NCBI RefSeq assembly: GCF_010389155.1
Contig: NC_057767.1
Location: forward strand, 26,733,723-26,797,722
DNA length: 64,000 nt
Reading direction: 5' to 3'
Source of the DNA: Erigeron canadensis
Lineage: Eukaryota; Streptophyta; Magnoliopsida; Asterales; Asteraceae
Position 1 is the stretch's first letter; each line of letters starts with the position of its first letter. Below are positions 23,379-35,656 of the stretch, piece by piece. The notes under the pieces were generated by a model, which worked only from the letters and a program-made list of their open reading frames with translations, had not been told where the DNA came from and searched no databases. A program made the translations under genes and the position numbers.

Positions 23379-24583
23379 GAGTAAATTACATTTTTCGTAC
23401 TTAAAGTTGACACATTTTTCACTTTTGATCCCTAAACTTTAAAAATTACAATTTTGACCTTAAAGTTGGTCAATTTTTTCAATAATTGTCCTTTGGCCTT
23501 ACGGCGTTAAAAAATGACCATTAACGTACGCACGTGCTAGACAAGTGAGGGCAGTAATGTCATTTCACCTTACACCGAGGGACAAAAAGTGAAAAAATAA
23601 CTACTTGAGGGATGTAAAGTGAAAAAATAGCTACTTGAGGGACGAAAAATGAAAATTATACAAATAAATTATTCTTCCATTCTTTCTTTTCTTAATCATC
23701 TTTCCGATCGTCTTTTCCGATGAATTTTCCGACTAGACATTTATTTCCCCTTTACCCCCAAGCCTTTCCAATCACCACCCACCGCAACCTATGACCACTG
23801 CCACCTATAATTACCAACAGCCACCGCCACTACAATCAACAACAGCCACCACCGCCTACAATCACCACCAGCCACCACTGCCTACAATTACCACCAAACA
23901 CCGCCGTCTACAGTCACCTCCAACCACCGCTGTCTACATTCACCACCAACCAACCGCCGCCGACTAGAATCACCACCAACCACCGCCGCCACCTAAAATC
24001 ACCACCATCCACCGTCCTCCTTTCAATTAAAATCAAAATTTTGAAAAGAAAAAAAAATGACTGACATGTTTGAATTATAATTTGTTTGATTGGTTGTGTT
24101 TTGAATGTCATGAATTTGAGTAAATGATTTTGTTTGTGATTTAGATTTGGATTTAAGTCGAGTTTTTATTAGGTATCATTGAAAAATAAATGTCTAGTTG
24201 GAAAATTCCATCGGTAAAAATGATCGAAGAAGATGATCGGAAAAGAAAATTTGAAAGAATAAATTTATTTGTATGATTTTCATTTTTCGTCCCTCAAGTA
24301 GCTATTTTTTCACTTTTCGTCCCTCAAGCAGCTATTTTTTCACTTTTCGTCCCTCAAGTAGCTATTTTTTCACTTTTCGTCCCTTGGTGTAAGGTGAAAT
24401 GACATTAGTGCCCTCACGTGTCTAGCACGTGCATACGTTAACGACAATTTTTTAACGCCGTAAGGCCAAAGGATGATTATTGAAAAATTTGGCCAACTTT
24501 AGGGTCAAAATTGTAATTTTTAAAGTTTAGGGATCAAAAGTGAAAAATGTGCCAATTTCAAGGACAAAAAGTGTAATTTACTC
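23379..24583. mobile_element. Long-TIR element with 9-bp target duplication (Mutator-like), copy 1
   Basis: TTTAATTAA at 23370-23378 is repeated at 24584-24592. The termini start GAGTAAATTACA and stay inversely matched for roughly 270 bp. The arms contain repeated 30-bp units around cttttcgtccctcaagtagc (24290-24380). The middle (23760-24020) is a CCACC-rich minisatellite of about 30-bp units. No transposase is encoded. A diverged family member is at 52838-54245. Confidence 0.88.
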
Positions 24584-24858
24584 TTTAATTAAAAGTCAAA
24601 GGGACAATATGGTAATTAAATAAATGTGTTTGTAAATTATAATATAAAAAATAAATAAAACTAGTAACAAATCAAAGCTCGTTCCCCTATATCTCTCCCC
24701 TCAATCTCGCAACCCCCTCAATTTCGCTCCCCCCTTGAATCGCTCTTCAGTTCCCACCAGTTACAAGTTTTCCCCCCTTTTATATCAATGATTTCTTCAA
24801 TTAACCGTGACAAATTACCAGAGGTTATATTTTCGGTGTTCTTAAAAAAAAGGTCAAG

Positions 24859-27800
24859 ATGGATTATAATAATGATATCATAATTCATAGGGAAGAAGAG
24901 GATAGCTTGGATTCAATGTATGATTCAATGGTCGGTGTTCAAAGCCATGAGATGATTGAAGGTTTTTTTTTAATATTAAATATTCTTTATATTTGTTCTT
25001 AAGTAGTATTCATTTTGATTTTAGTATATATAATCATCTTTGAATTGTTCGTTTGTTTTTTTGTCTTCCTGAAGTAATTCATAGGCACATTTTTTTATGT
25101 CTACATGTTGTTTTTGCTAGATTAATAATGAAAAATAATATCCCCGGAACCCGTTGGAAATTTTAGGTTTGATATGTATGTGTTTAAAAGGATTTGTTAT
25201 AATTATATACGATTTTTTTTTCTTTTTCTGATTGTGGGTTTTGTGTTATGAGTCATTACCATACACATGTATCTAAATCAAAACTAGCAATACTATGCAC
25301 CAGATCGTATGATTGCACGAGATCGTATGCACCCCCTTTTCTCCTTTATTCTGGGCAATTGATAAGTAAGTGAGTGCCCCGTGTACTTTCCCTATCAATT
25401 TTCATGTACTAAACCTCTCTTGTTCGGAAGAATCGGAACACATCGAAATGGTACCAGCCGTACTTAATAATAGAAGGATTTGGCAGAAATATGTAAAATT
25501 GTCCCTCCTAAAAAAATTATTCCAGAATAAATGGGCAATAGTTATGGTTTTCATGTGATTATAGGTACTCTTTTCTTGATCATAGGATTAAAAGACTCCC
25601 TAATTAAAAGTGCCAGGTACATCAGTCATTTTTTGTTCAAATGGTTGAGGTGTCTTCTACTTTTTCATTCAAGTCATCTTATTTGTTTAAACTCATACGC
25701 TTTCCTTTTTTTAGATGGGGATTTTGCACCTATATCTGATTTAAATGGTAGATGTGATGACGAAAGTCATGAAACACCAAATGGCACCCGGTTTTGGAGA
25801 CCAGATCATGTCCCTGAAGATTTCAAGCCTGTTGTTGAATCTGTATGGGTCGACCCAGAGAATGCCTTAGCCATGAATAAGACGTATGCGGAGAAGGATG
25901 GATTTAATGTACGCAAAGGTTCTGTAAAGAGGATTAATGGTGTTTTAACTCACAAGTATTTTCTTTGCCAAAAAGCAGGTGAGCCAAAGAAAAAGAACGT
26001 TGTAGGCACACTTGTTAACGATGATAATGAAATAGGTAGACTGCAGCGGAACTCTAATTACAAGGTTACTAAATGTATGGCCCGTATTAAGTTGAAGGTG
26101 ATGAAAGGGACAGAAAGCTACCAGTTATATGAATTTGTCGAGGAACATAACCATCCCTTGATTGATGATAACCACAGCCATTTATCTCGGGCACGGAGGC
26201 AATTGACATTTGATGAGAAAGTCTTTATTTAGTTTGTGTCCATGAACAATATCGGTGCGACTAAAGCTCATCGTTTGCGTGCAGCCCTTAAAGGAGGATA
26301 TGATAAAGTTCGAGGTACTGTTACTGACTTTAAAAATTGGAAGGCGAAGTTGAATATGTTCATTGGTGACAGGGATGCCCAAATGGTGGTGGATAAGTTT
26401 AGAAATAGGAAAGTATCTCTTCCTGAGTTTTCGTTCGATTACAAATGTGATAATAATGAGCTAATTGGTTTATTTTGGGCCGACGAGACAATGAAGTGTA
26501 ACTACAAAGAGTTTGGTGATGTAATGTGTTTTGATGCGACATACAAAACCAACAAGTAAGGATAATAATCATTTTTTTGACATCCATTTTTTTGTGTCAG
26601 TAAGGTCCCCTAATCATTAGTCTATTACTTTCTAGGTACTGTATGGTGTTCGTCCCATTCACTGGTATTGACAATCACAACAGATGTGTCACATTTGGAG
26701 CAGGCTTGTTGAAGAATGAGAACATCGAGTCTTATTCGTGGCTATTCAACGTGTTTTTAAAGTCACACAACAGACAACCGAGATTGGTTTTAACAGACCA
26801 GGATCCGGCGATGTTTGAAGCTGTCAAAACAGTTATAAATGAGTCACAACACAGGCTATGCATGTGGCACATAATGAAAAAACTCCCATTGAAGGTACTT
26901 TTTTGAAATTACATAGGTGCACGCACATGTTGATGTTTGTTTATACTGTTATATGAAGTGTGAAACATTTCTTATGTTTTCATGAGTTTTTTTTTTCCAT
27001 ATGTTACCTTACAAAATACATGTGTTTAATTTAAATTTTTTATTTGTATTGGTCTAAGGTTTGTTCGGACTTGCTTAATAACACTGATTTACGGAAGCGT
27101 CTACACAAGCTTATGTGGAATGTTTTCCTTGAGCCCGAGGAGTTTGAGAATAGATGGATGGCATTGTTTAAAGAGTTTCAGTTAGAAGATAACAACTGGT
27201 TATCAGACATGTTTCAGTTACGACAGTCATGGATTCCAGCATACTTTAACCATTTGCCCATGTGTTGTCTAATGAAAACAACATCAAGGTCTGAGAGTTT
27301 TAATGCATTCTTTAAAGTTTTCTCTAACAAAAGTAACACACTTGTTCAATTCATGTTTTGCTTTGAGACTGCTATGGAGAAGCAAAGGCACGCACAAGGT
27401 GCTCTTGATGATCACACATCGAGAACAACTGCAAGGATGATATCCCCACTAGAAATTGAGAGGTTTGCTGCTAACGTATACACCCGAAGTATATTCTTTA
27501 AAGTTCAGAAGGAGATTTACAAAGGTGGGTGGGTCGGTTCACAGCAGCTTGTTCAGTCAGATGATGCGAACGAAGTATACCAGGTCAATCACTCACTTAT
27601 AGTGTCCAAAGCTCATCTAAAGTATAAGGTAAAGTATCTTCCAAACCAACAGTTACATCGTTTTAGTGAACTAGTTTGTAGGCGCATTGTTAATAAGAAT
27701 CTCATCCTAAATGGGACACTTTTGGTTTCTGGTTATTAGGTTATTCGAAACAAGGACGATGGATCCATAACCTGTAGTTGTAACCTTTTTGGACGCCATG

Positions 27801-28392
27801 GCTACTTGTGTCGCCATATATTTTGTGTCCTCCGGAGTAAAAACGTTGACGTTATACCAGACCAGTACATAATGCGTCGTTGGAGGCGTAATGTACTTCC
27901 ACGTCATCTGTCAGATAAACAACATAGATATCTTAATAAGCATCCTCAGGTAGACGAGATTAGTAGCAAGCAATATCAGGCATTGAAATGTATTTTAGCA
28001 GGCTAAGACATGATCTCGTGATGTTCGCCTCCTTTGTGGACAAGGTTAACAAACTATCAGAATCCACACTTTCCACTCTACCTAGAGCTGATCCTGTGGT
28101 AGATGACGAGCAAGTTTTCATGGACCTTCTTGGGGTAACTGTACCCGAGAAATGTGACTTGTTTGCTCCCAAAGATATCAACAACAAAGGTTCAGGAAGC
28201 AACCCCAAAGGTTCGGGAAACAATAGTGGCAAAAGATACGCCGATCCAGGTGAGAAGCATGTCAATAAACGTAAACGACAGATGCGCAATTGCGCTTATT
28301 GTAAGGAGGTTCAAGACAACCATGACATACAGAACTGTGAAATCAAGAAAAGAGATGAAGATGAAGCCCGGGCTGCTGCAAAGAGGGCATAA
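24859..28392 (+). pseudogene. FAR1-RELATED SEQUENCE-like gene (MULE-transposase-derived), two lesions
   Basis: Phase-consistent exons with GT..AG introns: 24859-24961, 25715-26555, 26636-26894, 27059-27628 and 27740 to the end. Exon 2 carries the FAR1 DNA-binding (WRKY-GCM1-like) zinc domain, GFNVRKGSVKR ... FLCQ ... KCMARI ... EEHNHPL. Next come MULE-transposase blocks FDATYKTNK (split by intron 2), LVLTDQDPAM and CMWHIMKKL. The SWIM zinc finger CSCNLFGRHGYLCRHIF is restored by splicing out 27629-27739. The C-terminal part has CAYCKEVQDNH. Lesions are TAG at 26230-26232, early after the DNA-binding domain, and a one-base frameshift near 27990; the tail then runs to TAA at 28390. FAR1-type proteins act in the nucleus, in light signalling or as transposases. 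No terminal repeats bounding this gene were found, so domesticated-gene copy and transposon remain open. Confidence 0.88.
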
Positions 28393-29448
28393 CAAGGGTA
28401 ATGCACACATGTGATTCCATCATGTGATTTTTTCATTCAAACCTGCTTTCATGTTTTTTTTCTTCTTAAAGTTCACGAATTTTTGTGTAATTGTTAGTTG
28501 TAATCTTGTTAAACTATAACAACTTCTACTCGAACACATATGTTAACAACTATCAGTATTATGGGATCAACAACACGAACACACATGTTATAAATTAAAG
28601 GAACCCATGAACAGAAGCATTTGGGTAAAGGTAACATATTTTATCAAAGAAACACGCATGTTATCACTAGCTAGAAACAAATACCCGAACACATATGTTA
28701 TAAACTACATGAACATGTGTTCAGATTTTTTAGGGTTAAAAAAGAAATAACATAAACAACCAAACACTGGTGTCACTCCCATCAAACAAACATAAGATTT
28801 CACTTACACTAACAATTTACCTAATTAATACTAAACAACAAAAATCTATTAAAAAATCCATATACAGTTTTATTTGATGTACCTTCATCGGAATCCACGG
28901 TTAAATCAATTAAGCGTCGTTTCCTTCTTATTGGTGTACTTGCTAAATGATTTCGCCATCATTATTCTGTCACTCTTTCGTAGTGTAATTTTCAATGAAT
29001 GAAACATGAACACAATAAGAACATAATAATAATGGAACACACATACACCACCAGAAATTCTAATAATTTAAAATAAATAATAAAAAAAAAATTAGGGTTA
29101 GAAATTACCTTTCTTATTTCTCATTATAGAGTTTGTGAAACCTAATATTTATACTATGAATCGATCCCGGAATATTAGACGCAAACACATGTACCACGGA
29201 ATTTTAGCTTCAATCGCTGATTTTCTGTTGATTCTTGAATTAGATAGAAGCTTCATAGACTAGGATATAGAGGATCAGATATTTTCGGCGTGAATTTTTG
29301 GATGGAGCACAACTGGGACACTTTTAGTTGCCGAACGTACCCTTCCTCTCTTTTTTCAGCACGTTGATTACACAAATTTTCAAAAAATACCCCCGACTAT
29401 ATTTAGTTCTCGTAGTTCTCGACCTTTTGATGGTTCTGACTATAACTG

Positions 29449-29496
<48 letters not shown>

Positions 29497-30502
29497 TAGC
29501 ATTAGTATGTTTAATTAATTTGGAAAGCTTTTATTTAGAAGCGAATTACATATTTTCGCTCTCTAACCTCGAGTATACCCGATTGAACTTTAAAATATCA
29601 AAATTTTCTAACCTAATTTTAAATAGGGTTAAATGTAAATTTCGTCCCTTTGGTTGTTTGAAAAATGGGTCTTTCATCTCTCTGTTAATTTTTGATTTTT
29701 TTCCATCCGTGTGATGCGTTTTCGTCCCTGTCTCGGTTAACTCCTCTCCATGTGTAATTGATTTTATCCACCAAAGTTTAAGTTACCCACCACCAATCAC
29801 AAACTGAAATCAACCCCATTGTTATAATGTGTTTATAACATATCAGATCTAAACATCTTGAGAAAACTACAAAATCCTTAATCTATCTATATACAAACAC
29901 ATACATATACATACATTCATCTAAATCAAACCCTCATACCATTCGGATCTGAAACAGAGAAGATGAACAAGGAAGAAAGGAACAGAGGACTACGGTGGTG
30001 GTGGTTTATAGATGCGCCGGCCACCCGTATGTGTTATTGTCGGATATCATAATCTTTTAAAAAAACCTTTTAAAAAAGGTATGATCTTAACACATCATAA
30101 TTTTTCTAAAAATACTTCTAAAAAACAATCATTCTTTATTATATATAAAAATAAAGATTTCTTTGAACTCACTACCATCTGTTATAAAACTCTTCCGCTG
30201 GAATCCAATGTGAATGAGGACCAAATATTTTTTCTTTAGAATTCGCATAATTCCATTTATAGCCAATTAGCTCCACAAATGGAAACCTATAACCAACCTT
30301 AATTATAAATTTTAAGAAGGCATACCACTAGAATGGTACAAGTCCATTTTGGTAATGCTATCTAAATTACGAAAACGGCATAGTCCAATTTTAGTAACTC
30401 CATTACTTCCTTTCCATATTATCTTTCCATATTTAGCAACTCTTGCCCTTTAAAAAGATCACATCAAAATAGTACAACTCATTGAGAACTTATTAAAGGT
30501 AA
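28393..30502. other. Intergenic with short repeats
   Basis: Degenerate gaacacatatgttataaac-like units recur at about 28534, 28575, 28651 and 28684. A (CT)n-(TA)n microsatellite lies at about 29449-29498. The stretch 29630-29750 (gtaaatttcgtccctttgg) resembles one end of a long-TIR element without a partner. No gene is supported. Confidence 0.55.
29449..29498 (+). repeat. (CT)n(TA)n compound microsatellite
   Basis: About 13 CT units followed directly by about 11 TA units. Confidence 0.95.
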
Positions 30503-30610
30503 ATGCCAACTAAAGTTCCCAACATGTTTGGTTCTCCATCATCATCATCTAGTGGCGGCCTTGTTTGTTGTAGCCGTGAAGGAGAAAGGGAAAAGACGAA
30601 GAAGAAGACA

Positions 30611-33600
30611 ATGGGTCGGGCACGGATTGAGATAAAAAAGATTGAGAATGTGAGTAGTCGCCAAGTGACTTTTTCAAAACGTCGGGCTGGGCTCATGAAG
30701 AAGGCTAGAGAGTTGGCTATCCTGTGTGATGCAGAGGTCGGCGTTATTATTTTTTCTAGCACTGGCAAGCAATATGAGTTTGCTAGTTCTTGGTAAGTAT
30801 AACATATTTCCTATACTTTTTTTTTTCCTTCTAATGAAATACTATGCCTGTTGCTTTATAAAGAAAGAAGTAAGTAGCTGAAATTTGTTCAACTTGCTAG
30901 TACAAGTTATTATTATTTACTAACTCTATATAGCTTACTTTCCTTTAAAAGAAATAGCAATGGCCATGAGAAGAACCACCAGTCATACCACTAGTTCCCT
31001 TTCAGATTAATTCATACCTAAGCATTTTTCAACCATTAATCCTATGTTGTATACGTGTATTTTGGTAGCATCAATATACTAATCAACCACTTATGTGAGA
31101 CCCACTTTTGTTTTTTTCCATAATATTATTATTTAATTAATTCTAGAAAAAAATCCCCAAAATTCGTTTGTTAATTGTCTGCTTCACGGGCCACCCAACA
31201 CGAAAGTAACCACTGAGTCCTACACAATGGTGTGAGCTTGTGGTTTTAACCATAACGAGTCGGTCATGAGAGCCGTTGTCACCATTGCAAATGGTCTTAC
31301 CGGCATTTATACATTAAGATAGTCTACAACTAAAGGCTGTGAGTACAACTTGAATTGCATTAAGGTTTGTGTTTGTTTGTTGGAGACGATCGAATTGAAG
31401 ATTTGAAGTGGTACCGAAGTTATGATTATTTTTGGAAAGTTCTAACTTCTAAGTGAGTTATTCTTTGGCTATATATGATTCTACAAACGTATCATTTTGT
31501 AAGGTAGCAAAGGACGTGCAACAACATATCGTTACTTGATGATATACTTCGAAATTAAAAAAATATGGAATAAGAACACCGAAGTGTAATATGAGTATAT
31601 GACCGAATGATTATGATATATAGTGACATATGAGATTGTTTAGTCAATGTAAGAAGCTAAATGATTTGTTAAAAAATGTAAGGACTGTTTTTTGTGGTCA
31701 ATCAATGTAATGACTTTTTTTTTCACTAATTTAAACATCTTCATCTAATATACCCATAATACCTTTAACGAAAGTATTCACAACAAACATCCTTAACCTT
31801 TAAAATATTCATATCACTATCTTTTACATCAATCACTTTTACATTGATATTCACACCGCTACCACTGCCATCATCACCTCCACCAGCACCCGTTGCTTTC
31901 GTCACCATACTGTCACATTACGCGGGCATTTGTCTATTTATAAATATAGATACAAACTGTCAAGGTTTTAGAAGATGATGTGTCAACCCCAAAGTTACGA
32001 GGAGAAATTCAAGCTCGATTTAATATGTTCGGTAACCGGTACATCAGTATTCAGTACATAACTACATATGGCTTTAGAATCTAAATTAATAAGAATAATT
32101 GAATATCATGATATTGGTCAATTGGGCCATTGAAATTTGTATGAGAATGGACTCAAATTTACTTATTAGAAAAAGTTATTGGCCCAATAATATGTACGTT
32201 AATTTTAGAATCATTTTATATAGGCCCAAATGCCCAATACAACTAAGTCAAATCCTCTATATCTATCAGTATTAAAGGCCATCAATAATATGTTGTGCGA
32301 TGTTCAATTTCTGAAACATTATTATAGGTAGTCATCTCCAAGACTCCAAACTCATGACACTAGTTTTCAGTACTAACGTATCACCTTAATAACATACTAA
32401 ACTAGCATATTAAATTAGTTTTACTTTTAGCTCTTCCTTTTTAAACTCCAATGTTAAATTGTTACATCATCATTACTTTTACATTGAAAAACCGGGTTAG
32501 TTGTAGCAGACGACCGACTGAGATACGCACTGATATTTAAAACATTGGGAGCGAGGGACCCGTGTTAGATCAAGACAACCTTTCGAGTTTTGGCTACTTT
32601 CATATATGTGAACTCGCCGTTGTTTCAAGAAGATTTCTGTGTTTCTTTAGTTATTCGTTATTTTCTCCAACTGAAGCATGTTTTTAACTTATTTTTGAAG
32701 CTTGCACAACATAATTTCAAGGTACGAAAGAAATTTGGATGTTGCACAAAACATAATGGTAGGGATTCAGGTATATGTATCTACTTGCATTAGCTTGTTA
32801 TTCAATTCACGGTACTAGTAAATAGCCATTTTAACTAGCTTATTACCATTTTAAAATCAATGTAATTCAAAATTTACATTTACATTTAGAAATACTTCAT
32901 TGTGAATTGAAAGTGAAAATATTTCCATTCATTTCTCAAACAAAATAAAAGTACACTTCACAGTTCACTCAAGTGCGTAGTGATACAAATATTTACATTT
33001 ACTATAACTTTCTCTTCATTTACCATAATTAATATATAGGGTGTGATATTGTAACAACACCAATTAATTAGCTATCCATAATATATGTACTTCCCATTAT
33101 TGCGCGCTCATTGGTTGAACCAGCTTTATATGCTGGAGGTTTCGAGTTCGAGACACGGGAATGACATTTGAATAAATTTCACAATAAAGTCCTCCAGTGA
33201 AGTAGGTTTGAGTCCCCAACTAAATGTCGTGCCTTCGGGCGGTTTAGTTGGTAGTTTATCCTCCTACTAGGTATTGAGGGTGAGGGGGGCTCTCTAGCGC
33301 AAACCCGGTTAAGACAACGTAAGCTAGATCCCCTGTTACGAGCAAATGATTCACACCTATAAAAAAAAAACTATCCACAATAGATAGGGTGTGATATTGT
33401 AACAACACCAATTAGCTATCCACAACGTATTTTAAATAGTTGTATATTTTGCGGTAAAATACGTACACTTGTTGTGGATGCTAAAAAGTATTGTCAAATT
33501 ACACTATCCTAATATACAACCTTACTAGAGACAATTTCGCATTTCAAATATATGTTCTTAATAAAATTAGGAAAATGATAATTACAGCCCTAAGGGCTGT

Positions 33601-35146
33601 CACTAACAACATATTACATGCTTAAAAACTTGTACATTATATATTAAAAACCGTCTCCTGATTTTTCTAACAGCAAGGTACAAATTTTAATACACCCAAT
33701 TAGTTTTTACTGACAACCCTAAGGGCTGTCATTAACAAAACCCATAAAATTAATTGAGATTAACTTTATGTAACACATTTTCAAGCACGAAGGAGCAACG
33801 GAGGTAGAAGTTTTGAAAGCTGAAATCGCGAAGCTGCGTAAGGGGCAGAAGTGAGTTCCTTAATGTAATTCTTTTAAAGCTTGAATTTGTGCTAGCTAGC
33901 TAGAACTGTATTGTAAAACTTAATAATATGAAATTTTAGTTATTCCTATATATTTGGTAAAATTAATTCTTGAAGGTTGATGATGGGAAAAGAGTTGGAA
34001 GGTTTGAACTACAAGGAGCTCGATAATTTGGAGCGTCAACTCTACGATGGCATGTTAGCAGTTAAAAATCGAAAGGTGTTCATCGTTTACCTCATTATCA
34101 TTTTGATGTGATCTTTCATGAAGTATTAATTCTTTCTTTTTTTATTACATAGCTTAATTACACTTACAAGACTATGTATTCCTGTTATGTTTCAGGATAT
34201 GGTATTGTTGGAAGAGATTGAACAAACAAAATTGCGGGTATAATGTTAAGTAATTACTTCATTGATAGTTGTTTAATGTTTACGATATCTAAAAAACGTT
34301 AAACTTAATTAATTAAACCATGAATATCTATGATAGTTTGGTTAAGAACTACTATTATACAATCTTAACCTTCATTTCTATTTCATCTAAGAAGTAAGAT
34401 TAGTTCCATAAATTACTTAGAAAATTAGAGTTAACCAATGAACAACTTAATTATCATGACATAGTGTTTTCCTAATCTTACAACTATAACCATCTGTTGA
34501 TATACAGGAACAAAAGACTATGCAAGAAAATGAATCTTTGAGGAAACAGGTAATTAAATTAAGTTTCATAGATGATTGTCAATAGAGTTGGTGACCCATT
34601 GTTAAGGTATTCATCTGTGTTCGGGTCTCAATTCCCACATTTGTGGGATGGAATAAATAGATTTTTTGAGAGTTCTGGATTTCATATCAAACATGCGTGT
34701 AATTTAATTAGGAGTAGTAGTAGATTAGAATGCCGTTAAAAAAAAATTAATAATAAATGATATCGATGATCTTGACAAAGTAAAATTATGCACAGCTCTT
34801 GGTTTAGTGGTCGGAGACGAGATGAACAAAGTAATATATGTATACATCTTTTCTTTGCAGATTGCAGAATACATAAACAAACCAACAACAAACCATGAAA
34901 TCCGTCAAATAGGGCGAACGAGTCCTTTCGTAAGGCCAAGTCCCCTTACATATCTCAGGCCAGAAAATGGAGATGTTGCTATTTCTTTGCATCTAGGGTA
35001 TGTAATCCTTGCAATTATTGTCAACATAACAAAAATCATACAAGAGTTCATGTTAGTTTTCATCCTTTAAATTTAACATTTGCAGGTTATCACCAGTTAA
35101 TGATTATCAAAAGAGAAAAATTCCTAAAATCGAGCTCGATCCATAA
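30611..35146 (+). CDS. MIKC MADS-box transcription factor, AGL15/AGL18-like
   Basis: Exon 1 (30611-30792) encodes the whole MADS domain, starting [18 protein letters not shown] and including [20 protein letters not shown]. An in-frame ATG at 30503 would add 36 residues, but MGR is the usual start. K-box exons: 33786-33850 ([13 protein letters not shown]), 33976-34075 ([19 protein letters not shown]), 34196-34237 ([12 protein letters not shown]) and 34508-34549 ([14 protein letters not shown]). C-terminal exons: 34861-34997 and 35086-35146, with the clade-like motif SLHLGLSP. Exon sizes 182, 65, 100, 42 and 42 nt are classic for MIKC genes, and all listed junctions are GT..AG. The expected I-region exon between 30793 and 33785 was not found, and the phases require one of length 1 modulo 3. 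The protein would bind CArG boxes in the nucleus. It may be functional if that exon exists. Confidence 0.85.
31720..31965 (-). repeat. Hairpin-headed repeat relic in MADS intron 1
   Basis: On the minus strand, atagacaaatgcccgcgtaa is followed by a ggtg-rich tract and gtaaaagtgattgatgtaaa. The same order occurs at 43500-43775 on the minus strand. It resembles the 5' parts of plant Helitron-like elements; the far end is not resolved. Confidence 0.5.
33036..33428 (+). repeat. ~45-bp direct repeat flanking the SINE
   Basis: The sequence agggtgtgatattgtaacaa...caccaatt...agctatcc occurs at 33036-33083 and again at 33384-33428. This is longer than a SINE target duplication, so a small tandem duplication probably existed before the insertion. 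Confidence 0.75.
33084..33370 (+). mobile_element. SINE with A-tail in MADS intron 1
   Basis: The tRNA-like head (cattggttgaacc, gtttcgagttcgagacac) is followed by a body containing tcgtgccttcgggcggttta and a terminal A tract at 33361-33370. The flanks ctatccataata (33072-33083) and ctatccacaata (33371-33382) are a 12-bp target duplication with one change. The body resembles the SINE at 39263-39508. Confidence 0.78.
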
Positions 35147-35463
35147 ATTTTGAAGACTATATTGAAACGTTTCCTACTGTTTTACAATTTCACAACAATG
35201 TTAGTTTTCAGTACTAATGAGTGATTAAAATTGTAGCTTTGTTTGAGAAGTACTATACACATCTCGCTTTTCTTATTTGAGCGTCTTTTGGTGTCAATCA
35301 AGTCAATATAAGCGTTTGTGCGTGTGATATATCACTATACGCAATGATCATCATACCGATAAGGCCATAATTAATATAGGATGTGGGTAAAACATTAATC
35401 AATCAAGGTGATCTATTTTTGCTAACGACTTTATTACTCGTATCACTTAATAATTGTGTTACT
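35147..35463. other. 3' flank of the MADS-box gene, nothing else seen
   Basis: AT-rich sequence following the stop codon. It should hold the 3' untranslated region; I cannot place a poly(A) signal with confidence. Confidence 0.4.
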
Positions 35464-35472
35464 ATTAAAAAA

Positions 35473-35647
35473 CGATTAATTCTCTTAACCAAATAGCCTA
35501 ATAATCCTTCTAATTATGAGATGATGACATGTGGAAAAATCAGGGGTTAAGATTAGGAAAGAGAATTAGTGGATACCACATGTCACATTCTTAATGTAAA
35601 TTAGAAGGATTATTAGGCTATTTGGTTAGAAGGATTTATCATTTTCC
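35473..35647. mobile_element. Short Mutator-like MITE
   Basis: Inverted termini carry aaccaaatagcctaataatc on both sides. ATTAAAAAA at 35464-35472 is repeated at 35648-35656 as a 9-bp duplication. The outermost bases of the two ends differ, as if the left end had lost a few bases. A diverged relative lies at 56195-56345. Confidence 0.75.
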
Positions 35648-35656
35648 ATTAAAAAA

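Noticed and set aside
27629..27739. In-frame TAG at 27737 as a third FAR1 lesion
   Set aside because: It lies at the end of a canonical GT..AG intron whose removal restores the SWIM motif.
30493..30768. Antisense frame over the MADS exon
   Set aside because: It is the reverse of the MADS-domain exon.
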